Below, piece after piece: positions 9,412 through 17,485 of a DNA stretch of 44,914 bases; position 1 is the first letter of the stretch; each line of letters starts with the position of its first letter. The notes below the pieces were generated by a model. That model made no database searches, was not told the DNA's origin, and saw only the letters and a program-made list of their open reading frames with translations. The stretch comes from Hirschia sp. (GTDB taxonomy: Bacteria > Pseudomonadota > Alphaproteobacteria > Caulobacterales > Hyphomonadaceae): contig PAQI01000040.1 of assembly GCA_002709235.1 (NCBI GenBank), positions 1 to 44,914 of the forward strand, in the 5' to 3' direction. A program made the position numbers and the translations under genes.

Positions 9412-9489
9412 CTATTGCAGCCCCGCGCTCTCCAGATCAGATGCGCAACATAGCGCCGGTGTGGTGAGCGTCCATAGGACAGAATTGCC

Positions 9490-11301
9490 CTATGCCGGGG
9501 ACTGGAGCGCCTGTGGTGCCGCCGGGCCGTCATCATCCGGTGGCAGGGGTGCATTTTCGGCTTCGATCCGGCGCCAGTCCTTGAGTATGCCGATCTGAGA
9601 GGTGGAAATGGCTGGGATCTCGACTTCCATCGGCACCCAGAACAGCCCTGCGAGCGCGCTGGCGCGACCTGATGGGCGTGTCGAACTGAAGGTGATGATG
9701 AAGGGGGCCAGGATCTGCGGGCCTGCAATCGGCAGGAACCACCAGAACAAATTGTCAGCAGTCAATGCGCTGGCGATCAGCGTGGCCAGGCCCATCATGG
9801 TGATCCACCAGGATGCGGCCCAGCTTTCGGATAGCGGAATGGCATCTGCTTCACGGTCAGCTGTCGGCCAGCCACCATCCGCACCGGTCAGGATTTCTAG
9901 AACTGCACGTGACTGGAACATCATCATGATCGGGGCCAGCATGGATGACCAGACGATCTCGGCAATCAGGCTCCACAAAATGGGAAGCGTGCCGCCAAAG
10001 GCCGATGCACTGCGTGAGAATGCCATGCGCAGACCAATCAGGATCTTCGGGCCGATCAGCAAGCCGAAGATACAGGCGATCAGCATCAGGCTCTCGCTGG
10101 CAGCGATGCGCGGAAAGATCGGGCCCTCAAATTCCGATGGGAAATAATTGTGCGGCGTATCCATCAGGGGGGCGATGACAGACAAGGCAATGAACAATGC
10201 CCAGAGCGGTGATGCGAGATAGGCCATCACGCCCTGTGCGAGTGTGAACCGGCTCCACCATTTGAAGCCGGGCGCGACAAGTATGCGCATGTGCTGAAGA
10301 TTGCCCTGGCACCAGCGTCGGTCGCGTTTTGCAAAATCGATGAGATTGTCCGGGCCTTCTTCAAAGCTGCCTTCCAGATCCGGGGCCACTTCAACCTTCC
10401 AGCCAGAACGGGCGAGCAGGGCGGCTTCGACATAGTCATGGCTCAGAATATGCCCACCAAAGGGCGGAGACCCTGACAATATGGGCATGCCGCAGCTTTC
10501 TGCGAAAGCATGAGTGCGGATAATGGCGTTATGGCCCCAGAAAGGCCCTGACTTGCCTTGTGCACTTGCAAGCCCGCGCGAGAAGATCGGCGACATCAGA
10601 TTGGCTGCGAACTGAACAGAGCGACCGAAAAAGGACCGGGCATTCAGGATCTTGGGCAGGGTTTGCAGTAGGCCTAGTTCATCATCGGCCTCCATGCGGC
10701 GTACCATCTCGATCATGGTGTCCAGTGACATCAGGCTGTCGGCATCAAGCACGATCATGTGCTTGTAGAGGCCGCCATGGTTCTGGACGAATTCGGCAAT
10801 ATTGCCCGCCTTGCGCCCGGTATTGTCATCACGGCGGCGATACCAGATCTCCACGCCTTCGGGTGTTTGCGACAACAGGTGTTGATACCAGGCTTCTTCC
10901 TGCGCGGCGACGGCGTCATCTCGGGTGTCTGAAAGGATGGCAAAGTGAAACCGACCGGGTGCTGCCTTGGCGGCATCCCGGGTCATGGCGGCGACATGGG
11001 AGAAGGTCTTGACCGGGTCTTCATTATAGACCGGAACCAACACGACGCTCAGAGGCAGGTCCCTGATCGGAATAGCAGGCACTTTGGGGGCTTCGCGGCG
11101 GCGCGCGGGCGAGAACAGGCCCGACAGCGCAAAGGATGACCCAAGCGCAATCCACGCCGTCGACAGGGTCAACAGCGCGATCCGGAAATGATCGATCATG
11201 TTCACGCCATCAGCGTAAAACACGCTCGCTGCCAGCCGGAATGCGATTCCGGTGGCAAGGACAACATACAGCAGGGAAAACAGTCGCGACGTGTATGTCA
11301 T
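9490..11301 (-). CDS. opgH: OpgH (MdoH), osmoregulated periplasmic glucan glucosyltransferase
   Basis: Membrane glucosyltransferase that polymerises the glucan backbone from UDP-glucose and exports it. The 603-residue product opens with two membrane spans (RLFSLLYVVLATGIAFRL; IALLTLSTAWIALGSSFAL), then the cytoplasmic GT2 domain: VVLVPVYNEDP, MIVLDADSLMS (the DxD-type site), and KRDRRWCQGNLQH (the QxxRW region, here RRWCQGN). C-terminal spans follow (for example MAYLASPLWALFIALSVIA). The ATG at 11301 has AAGG 6 bases upstream. The usual cytoplasmic N-terminal segment of OpgH is missing from this frame and appears in the separate ORF at 11363-11563. It lies downstream of opgG in the expected order. 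Confidence 0.92.
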   Translation of the reverse strand: MTYTSRLFSLLYVVLATGIAFRLAASVFYADGVNMIDHFRIALLTLSTAWIALGSSFALSGLFSPARRREAPKVPAIPIRDLPLSVVLVPVYNEDPVKTFSHVAAMTRDAAKAAPGRFHFAILSDTRDDAVAAQEEAWYQHLLSQTPEGVEIWYRRRDDNTGRKAGNIAEFVQNHGGLYKHMIVLDADSLMSLDTMIEMVRRMEADDELGLLQTLPKILNARSFFGRSVQFAANLMSPIFSRGLASAQGKSGPFWGHNAIIRTHAFAESCGMPILSGSPPFGGHILSHDYVEAALLARSGWKVEVAPDLEGSFEEGPDNLIDFAKRDRRWCQGNLQHMRILVAPGFKWWSRFTLAQGVMAYLASPLWALFIALSVIAPLMDTPHNYFPSEFEGPIFPRIAASESLMLIACIFGLLIGPKILIGLRMAFSRSASAFGGTLPILWSLIAEIVWSSMLAPIMMMFQSRAVLEILTGADGGWPTADREADAIPLSESWAASWWITMMGLATLIASALTADNLFWWFLPIAGPQILAPFIITFSSTRPSGRASALAGLFWVPMEVEIPAISTSQIGILKDWRRIEAENAPLPPDDDGPAAPQALQSPA

Positions 11302-11335
11302 GTCAGACCTTCCATGACAGATGCATCGCCAGAGT

Positions 11336-11358
11336 CAGGCCCGGCCATGCCGGGCCTG
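11336..11358. repeat. Perfect 10-bp GC hairpin between the small ORF and opgH
   Basis: CAGGCCCGGC, loop CAT, GCCGGGCCTG. It falls in the 61-base gap between the stop of the OpgH N-terminus-like ORF and the opgH start, and supplies an in-frame TGA upstream of the opgH start. It may be a mobile palindrome that split the gene, or an intercistronic mRNA hairpin. Confidence 0.7.
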
Positions 11359-11362
11359 GAGC

Positions 11363-11563
11363 TCAACGAATGCGTGGTGCACCGCCTGTGGGTGCCTTGG
11401 CAGGCGCAAGCTGAAGCTGCGCACGCCGTAGAGCGCTGCGCTCCAGCGTTTGTTCGGGCATGACCATCCGCGCGAGCGGCGGCATGCGTTTGAGTGAAGA
11501 TTGCGATTTGCGTTCGAAACTATCATCGACGCCTGATTTGGTAAGGTTATGCGGGAAGTTCAT
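11363..11563 (-). CDS. Detached OpgH N-terminal segment (66 residues)
   Basis: The ATG at 11563 has a strong GGAGG 7 bases upstream and overlaps the end of opgG by 17 bases, the position and coupling expected for the opgH start. The product (MNFPHNLTKSGVDDSFERKS...) contains MPPLARMVMPEQTLERSALR, which I recognise as resembling the PPxAPLxMPEQ segment in the cytoplasmic N-terminus of many OpgH proteins. It stops with TGA at 11365. The enzyme body restarts 62 bases on in another frame after a palindromic hairpin. Either the peptide works in trans with OpgH or opgH is split by an insertion. The OpgH similarity is from memory and needs alignment. Confidence 0.6.
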   Translation of the reverse strand: MNFPHNLTKSGVDDSFERKSQSSLKRMPPLARMVMPEQTLERSALRRAQLQLAPAKAPTGGAPRIR

Positions 11564-13232
11564 CACCTGACCTCCATTGGTAAAGCCAATTTTCGGAGAG
11601 CCGCTCGTCTTCTTGCGAGACGATGACGGCGTTGAATTCCACGGGCGTACCCGTGGGGATCTTCACATCCATCACCAGGCGCCAGATGTCCTGATCGGGA
11701 ATGTGGAAGAGTGTGGTGTGCACCAGCCTGCCGCGGGAGAGGCCAACGCGCGGTTCGACGCTATCGGGGTCTTCTATGCTCGAAAGCGCGCCACCTTTGA
11801 AATCAACGACGAATTTTCGTGCAGATTGATCTTCGGATCCTGCGACACCGCCAAGGCCTGCACGCACATCAACAATGCGGGCAAGCTCCGGTGAGAAGCT
11901 GGGAGGAGGGGGAGCTTCGGCATCATCCGATGCGTTTGTATCAATGGTCGCAATAAGGGGCGGGGCGTAATCGGCCATGATTGGACCTTCGCCATTCACT
12001 TCAAGCTGGCCCCAATGCATGATGTAGCGATATTCCATGCTGTGACCGGCCTTGAGCTTTTCGCGAGGCGTCCAGAAAGCAACGATATTGTCATTGGTTT
12101 CCTGGCGGGTCGGGATCTCCAGCAGGCGGATCTGGCCTTCACCCCAGTCACCAATTGGTTCGATCAGCAGGGATGGACGGCGCTCATAGCGTGCCTCTGC
12201 ATCCTGATAGTCTGCGAAGGCGCGGTTACGTTGCAGCAGGCCGAAAGCCTTCGGGTTCGTCTCCGAAAACCAGGAATTGGCGAGTGTGGTGGGGTTGTTC
12301 AGGCTGCGCCAGATGCGGCGACCGTCCTCACGCAGGATGAACAATCCTTCGGAATCGTGCACCCGCTCGCGATAATCGCGGAAAGCCGAACGATTGACCT
12401 CATTGAAAAGAAACATTGAGGTCATCGGCGCGATACCGATATTGTCGATATCCTTGCGCGCATAGATGCGTGCGGTGACATCGATCGTCGTGTCATCTCC
12501 CGGAGAGATCTCGAAGCGGAATGCGCCTGTCAGCGACGGGCTGTCCATGGCGGCGTTTACAACGACAGTTCCATCTTCCTCAGGCGTTTCAATGTAGAAG
12601 TCTGTGAATTCGGGAAACTCCTCGCCCTGTGGCGAGGCTGTGTTCACGGCCAGACCGCGGGCGGAAAGCCCGTAGACATTGTTCTTGCCGAGAGCGCGAA
12701 AATAGCTGTGACCCAGAAACGAGACCACTTCGTCGCTCTTGCCTTCTGTATTGATCGGAAAGTTCACGCGCATGCCTGCGACACCAGGAAATTCCAGTGC
12801 CTTCATGGCGTCGGCATCCAGCGGCTTGTGATAGTGGAAGTCGTCCGCCGAAAAGGAGAGAGCTTCTACACGCTTGTCTGGCTGCACTTCAAAGACCGAA
12901 ACGGGTTTGCGATAGAGGCCACCCAGATGGAAGGGGAGCAGTTTGAAATTGCTCTCACCCAGCTCGACTGCGCTATCGCGGGAAAATTCGATGGCGCGAT
13001 ATTGGTCATAGCTCAGTTCGGTCAGCTCTGATGGAATGCGGTTACGGTCCGGCGCATAGCTGCGCTCGGCGCGCGCCTTCATGTCTTCACTCAGCGCGTC
13101 ATAGGAAAAACGACGGGAGACCTCTGTTTTGTCAGACGCATTCTTGGCTGCAATTGCCGTCACCGCGCCCAGCGGTGAGACAAGCGCCACTGCGCCCAGG
13201 ATCGTCCATGTGATAGTCCGCGTCATGTTCAT
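11547..13232 (-). CDS. opgG: OpgG/OpgD-family periplasmic glucan biosynthesis protein
   Basis: Periplasmic protein needed for osmoregulated periplasmic glucan synthesis; family members have been shown to act as beta-1,2-glucanases. The 561-residue product has a signal peptide (MNMTRTITWTILGAVALVSPL, cleavage near AIAAKN). The two-domain OpgG fold is recognisable from FSYDALSEDMKARAERSY, FPGVAGMRVNFPIN, SFLGHSYFRALGKNNVYGLSARGLA and SETNPKAFGLLQRNR, followed by a C-terminal immunoglobulin-like part. Its end overlaps the next small ORF, then opgH. OpgG and OpgD cannot be told apart by eye. Confidence 0.93.
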   Translation of the reverse strand: MNMTRTITWTILGAVALVSPLGAVTAIAAKNASDKTEVSRRFSYDALSEDMKARAERSYAPDRNRIPSELTELSYDQYRAIEFSRDSAVELGESNFKLLPFHLGGLYRKPVSVFEVQPDKRVEALSFSADDFHYHKPLDADAMKALEFPGVAGMRVNFPINTEGKSDEVVSFLGHSYFRALGKNNVYGLSARGLAVNTASPQGEEFPEFTDFYIETPEEDGTVVVNAAMDSPSLTGAFRFEISPGDDTTIDVTARIYARKDIDNIGIAPMTSMFLFNEVNRSAFRDYRERVHDSEGLFILREDGRRIWRSLNNPTTLANSWFSETNPKAFGLLQRNRAFADYQDAEARYERRPSLLIEPIGDWGEGQIRLLEIPTRQETNDNIVAFWTPREKLKAGHSMEYRYIMHWGQLEVNGEGPIMADYAPPLIATIDTNASDDAEAPPPPSFSPELARIVDVRAGLGGVAGSEDQSARKFVVDFKGGALSSIEDPDSVEPRVGLSRGRLVHTTLFHIPDQDIWRLVMDVKIPTGTPVEFNAVIVSQEDERLSENWLYQWRSGDELPA

Positions 13233-13621
13233 ACCTGGTAAAATCCGAGAATAGTCCTGTCCGTGTCGTTTACTTACGCGTTATTCAACTCAGAGATCCG
13301 AGATGCCGAAAACAAATTGGGCATCCGGGTTAACGTTCAACATTACAAGATAGTAATTTATTCCTGCTGCCCGCCTCGCTGTGTTGTTTCGTTCCAGAAT
13401 GAGGCATTTTTACGAAACAATATTCTGAATTGCCAGTTCCAACATGTCTCGTTGTTAATATTTGTGCCCCAGACCATATGCGCAGCAATCCCACGCGAAT
13501 CCAGACGTGGGAAATTAATAAAACTCAATAAAAACTGGAATATACAGGCTTAACTTCACCCCAATCAGGCGAAGTCCTCAGATTCTTCCAAGAGAATCAG
13601 GAGTCTAGGTGAACGTAAACG
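13233..13621. other. AT-rich intergenic region upstream of opgG
   Basis: 389 bases clearly richer in A+T than their surroundings. They must hold the minus-strand promoter of opgG and the 3' end of the moxR transcript. A hairpin (GATTCT-TCCAAG-AGAATC, 13581-13598) lies just beyond the moxR stop. A 96-codon plus-strand frame at 13263-13553 has no family resemblance and unusual composition, and is not called. No clear -35/-10 pair could be fixed. Confidence 0.5.
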
Positions 13622-14479
13622 TCAGCGCTGTTCCCTGCGTGACATGAAGGCAAGGCGCTCGAATAGCTGAACATCTTGTTCATTCTTGAGTAAAGCGCCG
13701 TGCAATGGGGGAATCAATTTGCCGGATTCGCGGCTGTTCAGAATAGCCGGATCGACATCTTCAACTAACAGAAGTTTAAGCCAATCGAGCAGTTCGGAGG
13801 TCGATGGTTTCTTCTTCAGGCCAGGAACATCGCGAATCTCGAAGAAGGATGTCAGCGCATTCGAGAGCAGTCGCCGCTTGATGTCGGGAAAATGTGACTG
13901 GACGATCCGTTCCATTGTTTCAGCATCCGGGAACTGGATGAAGTGGAAGAAACAACGGCGCAAAAACGCATCGGGAAGCTCCTTCTCATTGTTCGAGGTG
14001 ATGATCACCACGGGACGCTGTTCCGCCTTCACGACCTCGCCGGTCTCATAGACATGGAATTCCATGCGGTCGAGTTCCTGAAGCAGGTCATTTGGAAATT
14101 CGATATCGGCCTTGTCGATCTCGTCGATCAGCAGCACAGGCCGCTTGGGAGCGGTGAACGCCTCCCACATCTTGCCCTTGCGGATGTAATTGGCGACATC
14201 GCGCGCACGGTCTTCACCCAGCTGGCTGTCACGCAGACGCGCCACGGCATCATATTCATAGAGGCCCTGCTGGGCGCGGGTCGTGGATTTGACGTGCCAT
14301 TCGATGATCGGCATGTCGAGCGCGCGCGCCACTTCCAGGGCAAGCTGGGTCTTGCCCGTGCCGGGCTCTCCCTTGACCAGCAGTGGACGCTCAAGAGCGA
14401 TCGCAGCATTGACCGCAACCTGAAGGTCGCCGGTCGCGACATAACTTTCAGAACCCTCAAAACGTTTGCCGTCGGCCAT
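13622..14479 (-). CDS. MoxR-family AAA+ ATPase
   Basis: A 285-residue MoxR-type ATPase, a group that usually acts as a chaperone inserting metals or maturing complexes together with a von Willebrand (VWA) protein. Visible motifs: Walker A GEPGTGKTQ (about residue 38), Walker B VLLIDEIDKAD, sensor 1 VIITSNNEKELPDAF and the arginine-finger region FLRRCFFHF. The ATG at 14479 has AGGAG 9 bases upstream; a GTG two codons earlier is the alternative. The normally adjacent VWA (CoxE-like) gene is not next to it: flmG is upstream and opgG downstream. Target unknown. Confidence 0.88.
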   Translation of the reverse strand: MADGKRFEGSESYVATGDLQVAVNAAIALERPLLVKGEPGTGKTQLALEVARALDMPIIEWHVKSTTRAQQGLYEYDAVARLRDSQLGEDRARDVANYIRKGKMWEAFTAPKRPVLLIDEIDKADIEFPNDLLQELDRMEFHVYETGEVVKAEQRPVVIITSNNEKELPDAFLRRCFFHFIQFPDAETMERIVQSHFPDIKRRLLSNALTSFFEIRDVPGLKKKPSTSELLDWLKLLLVEDVDPAILNSRESGKLIPPLHGALLKNEQDVQLFERLAFMSRREQR

Positions 14480-14560
14480 GGTCACCTGCTCCTGCTGTCC
14501 CGTGCAATCTGGAACTGATGAACCAGATCACGACAGGACTGTCCAGCGAAGAGGTAAAGT

Positions 14561-16336
14561 TTAGGCGGCTTTGCGTTCTGCCGCTCTGTCTGCAAGCGCC
14601 TTGGCGAGCTTGGAAATGGCAATCTGCCAATTGCCCATGCCGGGTGATGTGAACAGGCGTGTGTTAGGATACCAGAGATATTTGTCCTGACCGAGCAGCG
14701 TCCAGCCCTTCTCCGGGGCGACCATCCAGATCTCACCACCAGCGCCCGCAGCAAGGTTGAGGCTGGCATTGGAGGGGCCGACCATCATGTCGAGCGCTTG
14801 TCCCAGCGCTGCGATCTCGTCCAGATCGTTCATCAGGTCGATACCCGGCAGGGTCTTGATGTCGACACCGAACTTCTCACGCGCAATTTCCAGCTCTTCG
14901 GCGGAGCTGCCATATTGCAGATTGATCCACACCACGCCCGGCGTTTGCAGGGCAGGTTTCCACAGATCGAAAGCGGCGAAGTTCTTGTGCCGATTGGCGG
15001 TCATGATGCGTGACTTCCACAACAGTCCAGCCTTCACGCCGGGGCCGAAATCATCCAGCACGGCGCGCCAATGGGCCACGCGCTCCGGGTCGGCTTTGAG
15101 AAATCCGGTCTCGGGTTGGTGAAAGTCCTCGACATTGTTGCGCAGCAGTCTCAGCGGTGTGGACATGCGCATCCAGCAATCATAATCCAGCGTTCCATCA
15201 CGCGGTTTGGGAACACGCAGCGTGCCGCCATGCATGCCCTTGGTCGCGTGAGGCATGATCTCGAAATCGGGAAAGGACCGCTCGAAAAGTTTCACCAGCC
15301 GGGGTTCGCAGGAAATACCGACACGGCCGTCAGGGCCGACCAGCTTCTGCTTGATGTCATTGGCCATCGACATGAACAGGACTTCATCGCCCAGCCCCTG
15401 TTCACCCATGAGAAGCAATTTGCGACCTTCCAACGACTGGCCGTCCGTCCATTCGGGAATGTCCATGAAATAGCGTGTACCCTTGCGATAGGCGGGGGTG
15501 TGCATGACCTTGTAGGCATCCCAGCCTTCCTCCAGGCGACCCAGAGCAACAAGCGCCAGCGCTCGCGCATAAAGAGAGACGGCGGCTTCATCAGCGGGAA
15601 GGTCATTGATATCCTTCGCCCTGTCGAAATGTTCCAGCGCCTTGTCCGGCTCGCCGCGAACCGTATAGGTGTATCCCAGATTGTGTTGGATCCGGGATGA
15701 GTTGGGCGCGAGGCGCTCGGCTTCCTGGTGAAACTGCAGAGCTTCATCGGTGAGCGATTGTTCCATCATCGTCGCGCCGAGGGCGGACCACAAGATCGCA
15801 GCTTCCGGGTGGCTGTAGATCGCCGAGCGCAGGATCTCGATGGCTTCATTATACCGGCCCTGATCGCGCAGCACACAGCCCAGATTGTTGGAGGCGTTGA
15901 TCGAACCGGGCTCAAGCTGCATCTGGAGACGAAAAAAGCGCTCGGCCTGCTCCATCTTGGCGATACGCCAGGCCAGGAGCCCCAGATTTTCGAAGATTTC
16001 CGGATTTGTAGGGTCAAACTCCACCGCGCGCAGATACAGCTTCAGCGCCAGCTCGTAATTGCCCATGCGGTCCATGGCGATCGCAGCAATATGATTGGCG
16101 AGCGGGTTTTTCTCATCAATATCCAGAGCCTTCAGGGCCAGTGCCCCGGCTTCACGAAAGTTCTGCGACTGGATATTTTGCGCGGCTGTCCGCAGGTGGC
16201 GATGCAGTTTCTTGAGTTTCGCAACCGGCGAGTTGACTTTAAGGGACGCCGCCTGGCTGATCGCGGCAGCTTTCAGAATGTCTCCTGCAGCGCCTGCGGG
16301 CGTGGTGTATTCAGCGAGTGTGTCGCGCATGCTCAT
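14561..16336 (-). CDS. flmG: FlmG/FlbA-like TPR protein, probable flagellin O-glycosyltransferase
   Basis: A 591-residue soluble protein with N-terminal tetratricopeptide repeats (about residues 40-275, e.g. NPLANHIAAIAMDRMGNYEL, SINASNNLGCVLRDQGRYNE, SSRIQHNLGYTYTVRGEPDK) and a C-terminal GT-B-like domain (about 305-580) with LLLMGEQGLGDEVLFMS and MMVGPSNASLNLAAGAGG. This matches the plan of Caulobacter FlmG, in which the TPRs bind flagellin and the GT domain adds a nonulosonic acid sugar. Start ATG 16336 has AGGAG 6 bases upstream. It is divergent from flbT-flaF and close to four flagellin genes, which supports the role. Name assigned from domain order and context. Confidence 0.82.
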   Translation of the reverse strand: MSMRDTLAEYTTPAGAAGDILKAAAISQAASLKVNSPVAKLKKLHRHLRTAAQNIQSQNFREAGALALKALDIDEKNPLANHIAAIAMDRMGNYELALKLYLRAVEFDPTNPEIFENLGLLAWRIAKMEQAERFFRLQMQLEPGSINASNNLGCVLRDQGRYNEAIEILRSAIYSHPEAAILWSALGATMMEQSLTDEALQFHQEAERLAPNSSRIQHNLGYTYTVRGEPDKALEHFDRAKDINDLPADEAAVSLYARALALVALGRLEEGWDAYKVMHTPAYRKGTRYFMDIPEWTDGQSLEGRKLLLMGEQGLGDEVLFMSMANDIKQKLVGPDGRVGISCEPRLVKLFERSFPDFEIMPHATKGMHGGTLRVPKPRDGTLDYDCWMRMSTPLRLLRNNVEDFHQPETGFLKADPERVAHWRAVLDDFGPGVKAGLLWKSRIMTANRHKNFAAFDLWKPALQTPGVVWINLQYGSSAEELEIAREKFGVDIKTLPGIDLMNDLDEIAALGQALDMMVGPSNASLNLAAGAGGEIWMVAPEKGWTLLGQDKYLWYPNTRLFTSPGMGNWQIAISKLAKALADRAAERKAA

Positions 16337-16520
16337 GCCCGTCTCCTGTCAGATATGTTGTTCGAACAGGGTGATTCTTCACTGTCAGCTTTAACAAAGC
16401 GCAAACCAAAAGAATGAATGCGTGTTCAATCAACCGTTAATGTTCTGCAGATAGCGTGCAATTCCGGGCAGCTTCCAAACGGGAGCAGCTTTCTTGTATT
16501 TAGCGATCAACGGATAGAAT

Positions 16521-16961
16521 ATGCCGCTGAAACTCTCCCTTAAGCCCCAGGAAAAGTTCGTCGTGAACGGCGCTGTCCTGCAAAATGGCGACCGACGCGG
16601 AATTCTGCTGTTGCAGAACAAGGCTTCGGTCCTGCGTGAGAAAGACATCATGCAGCCAGAGGACGCAAATACACCGGCCAAGCGCATCTATTTTCCCGTC
16701 ATGATGATGTATCTTGATGGCGGTGCGCCGGGAGGGTCCAATTACGATCAGTTCGTTCTAAGAACCACAGAGTTCATGAACGCCATCACGAATTCCGACA
16801 TGTTGAAGGAATGTGTTGCGCTGTCTCGCGATGTCATGGGGGGCGATTATTATCGTGCTCTTGGGCGTTGCAGAAAACTGATTGCATATGAAAATGAGGT
16901 GTTTGGGAATGTCGATTCAGGCGTATCAGCAGGCAGCGAAACAGACCGCAAATCCGCGTGA
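16521..16961 (+). CDS. flbT: FlbT, post-transcriptional regulator of flagellin synthesis
   Basis: A 146-residue FlbT protein. In Caulobacter, FlbT acts on the 5' untranslated region of flagellin mRNA, blocking translation and promoting decay until the hook is complete. The family is recognisable from MPLKLSLKPQEKFVVNGAV, NGDRRGILLLQNKASVLREK and the C-terminal VMGGDYYRALGRCRKLIAYE. The last 53 bases overlap flaF, so the two are coupled. No sigma-54 site was found upstream. Its likely RNA targets, the flagellin leaders, lie 3-5 kb downstream in this window. Confidence 0.95.
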   Translation: MPLKLSLKPQEKFVVNGAVLQNGDRRGILLLQNKASVLREKDIMQPEDANTPAKRIYFPVMMMYLDGGAPGGSNYDQFVLRTTEFMNAITNSDMLKECVALSRDVMGGDYYRALGRCRKLIAYENEVFGNVDSGVSAGSETDRKSA

Positions 16962-17322
16962 TCTGGAATTTCGCCTGTTTGCCCAGGTAACGCGCGCCCT
17001 GACCGAAGCCAAGGATGCGCCACGTCACGACATCAAGACGGTCATGGATGCGCTTGACTGGAATCGTCGCGTCTGGAGTGCCATGGCAATGGATTGCGCG
17101 CGAGAAGCCAATTCACTTCCAGAAGATACCCGCGCAGGGATCATCTCGCTTTCCATATTCGTCTCGAAGCATACATCTGTCGCAGCACGCAAGCGCGACG
17201 AGTTTGACACGCTGATCGAAATCAACCGCAATATCATGGGCGGTCTGGCAGCGATGGCAGAAGCGGCAGGTCAACCGATCTCGGCAGAGGCACAGGCCGC
17301 AGGCGCGCACGCAGCCGCCTGA
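16909..17322 (+). CDS. flaF: FlaF, flagellin assembly/secretion factor
   Basis: FlaF is needed for flagellin synthesis and export in alphaproteobacteria and works opposite FlbT. The 137-residue product starts MSIQAYQQAAKQTANPRDLE, the family N-terminus, followed by LFAQVTRALTEAKDA and DWNRRVWSAMAMDC. I chose ATG 16909 because GAGGT stands 8 bases before it, although the frame is open to 16882. The gene lies mostly beyond flbT, overlapping its end in another frame. A hairpin follows at 17370-17392. Confidence 0.95.
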   Translation: MSIQAYQQAAKQTANPRDLEFRLFAQVTRALTEAKDAPRHDIKTVMDALDWNRRVWSAMAMDCAREANSLPEDTRAGIISLSIFVSKHTSVAARKRDEFDTLIEINRNIMGGLAAMAEAAGQPISAEAQAAGAHAAA

Positions 17323-17369
17323 CGCTCTTCTCCAGTTTTCAAAAATAGTCAGATTTGCACCAGCAGATT

Positions 17370-17392
17370 GATCGCCCGGCATATGGGCGATC
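17370..17392 (+). terminator. Hairpin downstream of flaF
   Basis: GATCGCCC and GGGCGATC pair perfectly around a 7-base loop, 47 bases after the flaF stop. No T tract follows, so it may be a weak terminator or a 3'-end stabiliser. Confidence 0.4.
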
Positions 17393-17422
17393 TCGATGTT
17401 CCGGCCTGCATCCCCATCACGC

Positions 17423-17450
17423 TTGACAGAGCTATTCCTATAGCTAGATA
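17423..17450 (+). promoter_or_regulatory. Sigma-70-type promoter of the MarR-GNAT gene, with possible self-operator
   Basis: TTGACA (17423-17428), a 16-base spacer and TAGATA (17445-17450). An inverted pair TAGCT...AGCTA (17441-17445 and 17458-17462) spans the -10 and the expected start point, where a MarR-type repressor would bind. Confidence 0.6.
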
Positions 17451-17485
17451 TATAACAAGCTATGCAAATCTCTGGGGATGCCGAT

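Noticed and set aside
13263-13553. 96-codon plus-strand frame upstream of opgG
   Set aside because: AT-rich intergenic DNA, no family resemblance and no convincing ribosome site.
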